NCBI GenBank assembly: GCA_031383745.1
Contig: JANMZX010000693.1
Coordinates: 1 to 12,330, forward strand
DNA from: CAISIP01 sp031383745
GTDB taxonomy: Bacteria; Pseudomonadota; Gammaproteobacteria; Burkholderiales; Burkholderiaceae_C
Direction: 5' to 3'
Length of the DNA: 12,330 nt
Shown here: piece by piece, positions 7,701-12,330 of the stretch
Layout: every line of letters begins with the position of its first letter
Numbering within the stretch: the stretch's first letter is position 1
The notes under the pieces: generated by a model
Databases searched by the model: none
What the model was told of the DNA's origin: nothing
Seen by the model: only the letters and a program-made list of their open reading frames with translations
Position numbers and translations under genes: made by a program

Positions 7701-8696
7701 ATGAAGACACCGCAATTTTCCCGTCGGCGCGTGCTGGGCGGCATCGCTGCCGGCGCGCTGGGCGGCTTGGCATTGCCGGGGCTCGCACAGTCCGGCGCAT
7801 ATCCGAACCGACCCATCAAGATCATCATGCCCTGGGCGGCTGGCGGCGGCGGCGACGTGCTGGTGCGCGCGATGCTGCCCAGTCTGTCTGCCAAGCTGGG
7901 GCAGCCGGTCGTGGTGGAAAACCGCCCGGGCGCCATCGGTACCATCGGCAGCCTGGCGGCCGCGCGCAGCCCGGCGGATGGCTACACACTGGTGTACGGC
8001 GCCGCCGACTCGCACTCGATCGCACCGCACATCATGAAGCAGTCCCCGTACGACTCCAAGAAGGAGTTCGTCGCCGTGGCGCCCATCGGGTTCACGCCGC
8101 TGGCGCTGGTGGTGCATGCTTCCAACCCGGCACAGAATTTCGCGCAGTTCCTGCAGCAGGCACGTGAAGCCAAGCAGCCGCTGACCTTCGGCTCCTGGGG
8201 CCAGGGCAGCTCCGGGCAGATCACGGTGGAGGCGCTCAAGCAGGTGGCCAAGATCGACCTGTTGCACGTGCCCTACAACGGCACGGCACCCTTGATCCAG
8301 GCCCAGCTGGCCAACCAGATCAACTGCTCGATCTGCCCGATCCCGGTGGCTGCCCAGCACCACCGTGCAGGTACCGTACGCATGCTGGTGGTTGCCGCCA
8401 AGGATCGCCTGCCGGAGTACAAGGACATCCCCACCATGCGCGAAAACGGCGTTGCCATCGACATGGGTCCGTGGCTCGGCTTTCTGGCTCCTGCCGGTCT
8501 GCCTGCCGATGTACTGGCCAAGATCCACCAGGCGGTCGATGCGACACTGGTGGACCCGGGTGTGGTCGAGACACTCAACAAGATGTCCATGGTCGTCGAC
8601 CGCATGGACCAGAAGGCCTACCAGAATTTCTACAACAACGAGTACGACCGCTGGGGCGCCTACATCCGCACGGCCAAGGTGACGGTCGACCAGTAA
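7701..8696 (+). CDS. Bug/TctC-family periplasmic substrate-binding receptor with Tat signal
   Basis: Tripartite tricarboxylate transporter (TTT) family receptor of 331 residues. The N-terminus has a twin-arginine motif SRRRVLGG (7-14), a hydrophobic Ala/Gly/Leu core and a plausible cleavage after Ala29 (GLA-Q). The mature part begins with the Bug signature YPNRPIKIIMPWAAGGGGD (34-52), and a later family hallmark is HVPYNGTAPLIQ (189-200). AAGGAG 7 nt before the ATG is a strong ribosome site. Bug proteins bind small organic acids and other ligands in the periplasm. The partner membrane proteins TctA and TctB are not in the window, so it may be an orphan receptor or share a permease encoded elsewhere. 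As the last gene before a strong terminator, 36 bp after the thiolase, it probably captures the substrate or a product of this pathway; ligand unknown. Confidence 0.95.
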   Translation: MKTPQFSRRRVLGGIAAGALGGLALPGLAQSGAYPNRPIKIIMPWAAGGGGDVLVRAMLPSLSAKLGQPVVVENRPGAIGTIGSLAAARSPADGYTLVYGAADSHSIAPHIMKQSPYDSKKEFVAVAPIGFTPLALVVHASNPAQNFAQFLQQAREAKQPLTFGSWGQGSSGQITVEALKQVAKIDLLHVPYNGTAPLIQAQLANQINCSICPIPVAAQHHRAGTVRMLVVAAKDRLPEYKDIPTMRENGVAIDMGPWLGFLAPAGLPADVLAKIHQAVDATLVDPGVVETLNKMSMVVDRMDQKAYQNFYNNEYDRWGAYIRTAKVTVDQ

Positions 8697-8717
8697 GCGG
8701 TCCTGCGGCTGCACACG

Positions 8718-8741
8718 AAGGCACCTGCGGGTGCCTTTTTT
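8718..8741 (+). terminator. Intrinsic (Rho-independent) terminator of the catabolic operon
   Basis: AAGGCACC pairs with GGTGCCTT around the loop TGCG and runs into six T residues. It begins 21 bp after the receptor stop codon and ends 9 bp before the stop codon of the convergent crotonase gene. On the minus strand the flank lacks a full T tract, so it should work mainly for the plus-strand operon. Confidence 0.92.
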
Positions 8742-8750
8742 GCGGGCGTG

Positions 8751-9608
8751 TCAGGAGCCCGCGGCAGCAGCCGGCCGGCGCACCGGCTTGTCCGCGATGG
8801 TCCGTTCGCCGCGCGCGACATCGGCCATCAGCGGCTGTGCCTGCGGGTCGACCATGCAATCGCAAAACAGCGTACGCTCGGCCGCCAGGCCTTCGGCACG
8901 GCGCCAGCGCGGAGCATTGCGCACCAGGCGCTTGATATTGGCACAGGCGCGCGCCGGCACCGCGTCGATCTGCTCCGCCAGGCGCAGGGCGTCGGCCAGC
9001 ACATCCCGTGTACACGACGACACCAGCCCCAGGGCCAGAAGTTCCTCCGGGTTGAAGACCTTGGCCGTGAGGAGGTGGAACAGCGTCTGCCCGGTGCCGA
9101 GCAAGGCGACCATGGCCTGGGTTCCACCAGCGCCCGGCAACAGGCCGAGGTTGAGCTCGGGCAGGCCCAGCTGGTAATCCCCCGATTGGGCAAGCCGGAT
9201 GTCGCACCCCAGTGCGAGCTCGAATCCGCCGCCCATGGCAATGCCGTTGATCGCTGCAATGAATACCAGCGGGCTGGCGTCGATGCGTTCGATGCAGCGG
9301 TGGATGCCGCCCTGCGGGACAGGCCGCTCCACCGAAAAGGTTTTCCCGCGCGCCAGCATGGCCTGGGCCCGCTGGTGCAGGACGGCAACATCATAGTGCC
9401 GCACAAACATGCCAGGTTCTCCACCCGTGAGAACAACAACCCGCCCCTCGGGCCAGGCTTCGAGCTGATCGAGTGCGTGCGCCAGTTCGGTTTCCATCGC
9501 TTCGTCCATGAAGCCATGGGGTGGGTTGAAGAGGCGCACCACAGCTGTGCCGCCATGGCGGTGCAGCGCAAGACGGGTGCCGGTCCAGTCCGGGTAAGTG
9601 GGTTCCAT
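8751..9608 (-). CDS. Enoyl-CoA hydratase/isomerase (crotonase) family protein
   Basis: Crotonase-fold protein of 285 residues acting on an acyl-CoA thioester, most simply hydrating a 2-enoyl-CoA. The second oxyanion-hole segment and first catalytic glutamate are in NGIAMGGGFELA (Glu130). The second catalytic glutamate is Glu151 in GLPELNLG, followed by the signature LPGAGGTQ (157-164). Both hydratase glutamates are therefore present. The first oxyanion segment reads PGMFVRHYDV (65-74) instead of the usual FxxGxD type, so this belongs to a distinct subgroup. The ATG at 9608 is chosen because the family homology begins soon after it; its ribosome site (GGAA) is weak. The frame stays open much further upstream, but that part looks non-coding and overlaps the permease gene. 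It is convergent with the catabolic operon and not in the same transcript, but could supply the hydration step of the pathway. Confidence 0.92.
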   Translation of the reverse strand: MEPTYPDWTGTRLALHRHGGTAVVRLFNPPHGFMDEAMETELAHALDQLEAWPEGRVVVLTGGEPGMFVRHYDVAVLHQRAQAMLARGKTFSVERPVPQGGIHRCIERIDASPLVFIAAINGIAMGGGFELALGCDIRLAQSGDYQLGLPELNLGLLPGAGGTQAMVALLGTGQTLFHLLTAKVFNPEELLALGLVSSCTRDVLADALRLAEQIDAVPARACANIKRLVRNAPRWRRAEGLAAERTLFCDCMVDPQAQPLMADVARGERTIADKPVRRPAAAAGS

Positions 9609-9836
9609 CGAAGGGTTCCAGATGCAATTGCGAAGACTCGGGATACGCATTCTTGCAGATGCCGCGTCCTTCTGATCCAGTCGCTCCAGCTGCCGACCGA
9701 ATGCTGGCACTCTTTGGGGAATCCCGGGCAGCGTGACGGGGTCATGCGCGGCTGTGCCAGACGGGATTTCCCACGGATCGCCGGTGCGGCGATACTGGCC
9801 CGCCACGCAACACCCCGCCGCCGCGCCGACCGCCCC
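9609..9836. other. Divergent intergenic region between crotonase and permease genes
   Basis: This 228-bp gap must carry the start signals of both divergent genes. I see an 8-bp perfect palindrome, GCAATTGC, at 9624-9631, 15 bp from the crotonase ATG, and a short GGGA-TT-TCCC at 9763-9772. I cannot assign confident promoters. An in-frame ATG at 9744 could extend the permease by 31 Arg-rich residues, which I consider less likely than the start at 9837. Confidence 0.4.
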
Positions 9837-10709
9837 ATGACCCCGATCACCCGTGCTGCACTCTGGATGGCTGGCTGGCTGCTGCTGATGGTCGTGATCG
9901 CCGTCGCCGGACGCGAGGCGACGCGCGAGCTGACCGTGTTTCAGGTCATGCTGATGCGCTCCGTGCTGGGCCTGGTGATGGTATGGCCGCTGATCCATCG
10001 CGCCGGCGGCCTGCGGGCCATGCGCACGCAGCGCCTGTCGCAGCACGTGGCGCGCAACGCCGTGCACTACGCCGCGCAGTACGGCTGGTTCGCGGCGCTA
10101 TCCCTGATCCCGCTGGCACAACTGGTGGCGATCGAGTTCACGATGCCGATCTGGTCGGCGCTGCTGGCGGCGGCCATGCTGGGTGAGCGGCTGGATCGGG
10201 CCCGGATCGGCGCGGTGGTACTGGGCCTGGCCGGCGTGGTGCTGATCGTGCGGCCAGACGCGGCGCACATCAACATCGGTCAGTGGATCGCGCTGGCGGC
10301 GGCGCTCGGTTTCGGCATCTCGGTGGTGCTGGTCAAGTCGCTCACCCGCACCGACGCGGCGATCCAGGTCAGTTTCTGGATGCTGGTGGTGCAATCCGGC
10401 ATCGGCCTGGCTCCGGCATTGGCGGTGTGGCAGTGGCCGTCTGCCACGAGCTGGGCCTGGGTGCTGCTGGTGGCCTTCTGCGGCGCCTATTCGCACTACT
10501 GCTTTGCGCGCGCCATGCAACTCGCCGACGCCACGGTGGTGGTGCCGATGGACTTCGTGCGCGTGCCGCTGACCGCGCTGGCCGGCTGGGCGCTGTATGC
10601 CGAGCGGGTGGACCTGCTGACGCTGGCGGGCATGGGGCTGATCCTTGCCGGCAACGGGCTCAATCTGCTGCGAGCCGGTGGGCGGGGGCCAGGCACCGGC
10701 AAGGGTTGA
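9837..10709 (+). CDS. EamA/DMT-superfamily transporter
   Basis: Inner-membrane permease of 290 residues with the hydrophobic pattern of the drug/metabolite transporter superfamily, about ten helices arranged as two repeated EamA halves. The first half ends with the family hallmark VAIEFTMPIWSALLAAAMLGE (split at 98-107 and 108-117), followed by a helix and VLIVRPD (135-141). The second half has the equivalent pattern VVVPMDFVRVPLTALAGW (234-251), then YAERVD and a last helix ending LILAGNGLN (268-276). The C-terminal tail is Gly-rich. No Shine-Dalgarno site is obvious before the ATG at 9837. Known members export amino acids, nucleosides or other small metabolites; the substrate here cannot be inferred. 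It is divergent from the crotonase and may be unrelated to the catabolic operon. Confidence 0.93.
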   Translation: MTPITRAALWMAGWLLLMVVIAVAGREATRELTVFQVMLMRSVLGLVMVWPLIHRAGGLRAMRTQRLSQHVARNAVHYAAQYGWFAALSLIPLAQLVAIEFTMPIWSALLAAAMLGERLDRARIGAVVLGLAGVVLIVRPDAAHINIGQWIALAAALGFGISVVLVKSLTRTDAAIQVSFWMLVVQSGIGLAPALAVWQWPSATSWAWVLLVAFCGAYSHYCFARAMQLADATVVVPMDFVRVPLTALAGWALYAERVDLLTLAGMGLILAGNGLNLLRAGGRGPGTGKG

Positions 10710-10974
10710 TGCCAGCCAGTCGTTGCCGTTACCCCTGTTCAGTTGCGCGGCAGCGACCACATGGCCGGATTGACCGCAGAACAAGCGGCGCGGGCAGCCA
10801 AAAAGCTTGGAGATATCCCTCAAGCCTTGGGCACGACACATGCCGACCCTGCCCCAACCGGCACCGATGCCGCGCCCGGGGTCCAAGAGGACCCACCTGC
10901 CGGATGGAAAACATCCCACGCGCGCCAACCATGCAGGAAGCCGCAGATGCCGGGCTTGCGGGTGCCGCAGGTAA
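10710..10974. other. Permease-intron spacer; flank of the group II intron 3' junction
   Basis: These 265 bp contain no recognisable gene. A plus-strand frame from an ATG at 10761 begins MAGLTAEQAARAAKKLG but has no clear ribosome site and runs on into the intron RNA domains, so I do not call it. Two hairpins are noted: 10719-10728 with 10748-10757 (ten pairs including one G-U, loop of 19, just after the permease stop, without a T tract), and 10957-10969 (TGCGG-GTG-CCGCA), 5 bp from the intron junction. On the minus strand this region is the intron's 3' exon. Confidence 0.45.
10719..10757 (+). repeat. Inverted repeat just downstream of the permease gene
   Basis: GTCGTTGCCG and CGGCAGCGAC form ten pairs in plus-strand RNA, one of them G-U, around a 19-nt loop. 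It begins 9 bp after the permease stop. It could stabilise or end the mRNA, but no U tract follows, so it is not a standard intrinsic terminator. Confidence 0.45.
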
Positions 10975-11050
10975 ATCGGGATAGGGGCCGGCCATCACAG
11001 GCCGGACCCCTCCCACACCACCCGGCGTGCGGGTCCGCACCGGGCGGTTC
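10975..11050 (-). ncRNA. Group II intron domains V and VI
   Basis: Reading the minus strand, domain V has a lower stem of eight pairs (11048-11041 with 11024-11017), a two-base 3' bulge (11026-11025), an upper stem GTGCG/CGCAC and the four-base loop GACC (11035-11032). The triad C11046-G11045-C11044 pairs with a G-U wobble in the middle, the expected catalytic feature. Domain VI follows: GGGG (11010-11007) with CCCC, then CCGGCC with GGCCGG, loop TGTGAT, and one unpaired T at 11006. A basal GGG/CCC pairing leaves A10982 unpaired, 7 nt from the end, the usual branch-point position. The GACC loop is not a GNRA tetraloop, which is atypical. Confidence 0.75.
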
Positions 11051-11062
11051 GAGAAGTTGAGG

Positions 11063-12330
11063 TCAGGAGAATTTGGGCACTCCCAGACGGTCGAAGTAAG
11101 CGATGGTGAGCACACGCCCGACATACAGGCTACTGCGCCACCAACTGCCCACACCACGGGCTACCGCCGTTGCAAGCTCCATGGACGCACCCAGTTGCCG
11201 CAGCGCCTGGTACGTCCGAGGCCCGGTCTTCCACTGCTTGAGATGTACCGCCCGCAATCGACGCCGCAGCCATTGGTCCAGTCTGTCAAGGGCCATCGGT
11301 GTTTGTGTGAGACGGAAGTAGGCCTTCCAGCCTCGCACATAAACCTGCAACTCTCCAACGATCCAGTCCATGCTACGTCCCCGACTGCGTTGGGTGATTT
11401 CCCGCAATCGCATCCGTACCTTGACTAACGCTTGCACTGATACGGCCAGCTTGACCTGCCCCTGTGGATCACGAGTCAAGCAGTAGCCCAGAAACTTGCG
11501 TCCCCATACCGGTGCCACCGCCGTCTTTGCCTCGTTGACCTTCAGGCTCAGCTTGGCGTAACAACGGCGCAGGGCCTGCAGCACTCTTTGCCCCGCCCGC
11601 AGGCTCTTGACGTAGACGTTGCAGTCGTCAGCGTAGCGCACGAACCGGTGTCCGCGCCGCTCCAACTCCCGATCCACTTCGTCCAGCAGCACATTGGCCA
11701 GCAGCGGGCTCAGGGGGCCGCCCTGCGGCGTGCCCTCCTCTGGCTCGATGATGACCCCGTGCGCCTCGATGCCCACTTGCAGATAGTGCCGGATCAGGCC
11801 CAGCACCCGCTTGTCCGCAACCCGCTTGGCCAGCCGGTCCATCAAGATGTCGTGGTTGACGCAGTCAAAGAACCTCTCCAAGTCCACGTCCACCACTACC
11901 TCATGACCCGCCTGCACGTATTGCTGCGCCTTCAGCACCGCCCCGTGCGCACCCCGCCCCGGCCTAAAGCCGTGGCTGTGCTCGCTGAATCAGGGGTCGA
12001 TGATCGGTTGCAGCACTTGCAGAAGCGCTTGCTGTACCAGTCTGTCCACCACGCTCGGTATACCCAGCTCCCGCACTCCGCCCCCAGGCTTGGGTATGCT
12101 CACTCGGCGCACGGCCATTGGCCGATAGCTGCCGTCAAGCAACCGCTCCCGGATATCCGGCCAGGCGCCTCTCAGGTACACCGCCGTATCTTGCACCGTG
12201 CGTCCATCAACGCCGGCACTGCCCTTGTTGGCTTTGACGCGTTTCCACGCCGCAGCCATGTTCTCTCTGGTCAGCGCCTGCCCCAGCAGGTCAGTGGCCC
12301 CGCAGTCCGTTTGTGCGTCCCGCGCCGACC
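11063..12330 (-). pseudogene. Group II intron reverse transcriptase/maturase, interrupted by an in-frame TGA
   Basis: The intron-encoded protein combines reverse transcriptase and maturase activity for splicing and retrohoming. Its frame is open from the right edge (SARDAQTD...), through ALTREN and AAAWKRVKANKGSAGVDG, to IIDP, then a TGA at 11992-11990, and resumes in the same frame with FSEHSHGFRPGR. After the stop come the catalytic Asp segment VDVDLERFFD (near 11890), EGTPQGGPLSP, the YADD box (11635-11624), and the maturase region GWKAYFRLTQTP to the C-terminal YFDRLGVPKF. About 420 residues are visible apart from the stop. There is no HNH endonuclease domain. No frameshift or deletion is seen; only one codon is altered. 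It could be a recent nonsense mutation, a read-through codon or a sequencing error. The N-terminus lies outside the window. Confidence 0.88.

Larger units (their letters stand above)
10975..12330 (-). mobile_element. Group II intron, 3' part (5' end outside window)
   Basis: The element runs leftward on the minus strand: an intron-type reverse transcriptase/maturase frame enters from the right edge, ends at 11063, and is followed after 12 nt by foldable domain V and domain VI RNA. The proposed 3' splice junction is after the T at 10975 (minus strand reading ...CCCGAT), 7 nt beyond the candidate branch-point A at 10982. The absence of an HNH endonuclease domain and the CGC triad in domain V fit class C (IIC) introns, which usually insert beside transcription terminators or attC sites. 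The 5' end and 5' exon lie outside the window, so the target type cannot be tested. Confidence 0.85.

Noticed and set aside
8748..9836. Plus-strand upstream extension of the permease frame (653 codons in total)
   Set aside because: The extension is antisense to the crotonase, lacks hydrophobic or domain pattern, and would give an implausibly long DMT protein.
9609..10067. Minus-strand upstream extension of the crotonase frame (438 codons in total)
   Set aside because: The extension overlaps the permease gene antisense, is rich in His and Gln, and precedes the point where crotonase homology begins.
10713..10974. CRISPR array, tRNA or integrase attachment site near the intron
   Set aside because: There are no regularly spaced direct repeats, no tRNA cloverleaf or CCA-type end, and no integrase gene in the window.
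10761..11060. Small plus-strand frame beginning MAGLTAEQAARAAKKLG
   Set aside because: It has no clear ribosome site or recognisable family, and it runs through the intron's domain V and VI RNA.

Overview
The window is GC-rich proteobacterial chromosome. The Bug-type (TctC-like) extracytoplasmic receptor, a family greatly expanded in Burkholderiales and relatives, together with the gene style, points to a betaproteobacterium; this is inference, because no taxonomic marker gene is present. The content is CoA-dependent catabolism of an unidentified hydrophobic or branched carboxylic acid, followed at the right edge by a damaged group II intron.

Layout: (1) 2-1159 (+) is the 3' part of an acyl-CoA ligase that begins outside the window. 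(2) 1265-2254 (-) is an alpha/beta hydrolase of the esterase 713 type, convergent with the ligase. (3) A 60-bp divergent gap (2255-2314) separates it from a tight co-directional run that ends at a clear intrinsic terminator (8718-8741): cytochrome P450 (2315-3535), SCP2-type thiolase (3561-4811), CaiC-like acyl-CoA ligase (4813-6459), classical thiolase (6477-7664) and Bug receptor with a Tat signal (7701-8696). Gaps are 25, 1, 17 and 36 bp, so this is very probably one transcript. (4) 8751-9608 (-) is a crotonase-fold enoyl-CoA hydratase/isomerase, convergent with the operon. (5) 9837-10709 (+) is an EamA/DMT-type permease. (6) 10975 to the right edge (-) is a group II intron: domain VI and domain V can be folded at its 3' end, and its reverse transcriptase/maturase frame is broken by one in-frame TGA.

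How the genes may work together: the Bug protein would bind the substrate in the periplasm. The two ligases would activate carboxylates as CoA thioesters. The P450 would oxygenate an unactivated carbon, and the crotonase and two different thiolases would provide beta-oxidation-like hydration and chain cleavage. The hydrolase could release an acid from an ester. No acyl-CoA dehydrogenase, 3-hydroxyacyl-CoA dehydrogenase, ferredoxin, ferredoxin reductase, TTT permease (TctAB) or transcriptional regulator is visible, so the pathway must be completed elsewhere. The P450 plus SCP2-type thiolase plus ligase combination resembles the logic of steroid or isoprenoid side-chain degradation, but the substrate cannot be read from the sequence.

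The most unusual points are the active-site composition of the SCP2-type thiolase (no cysteine at either known acid/base position), the single-codon break in an otherwise intact intron RT, and a TTG start on the hydrolase supported by a strong Shine-Dalgarno sequence.
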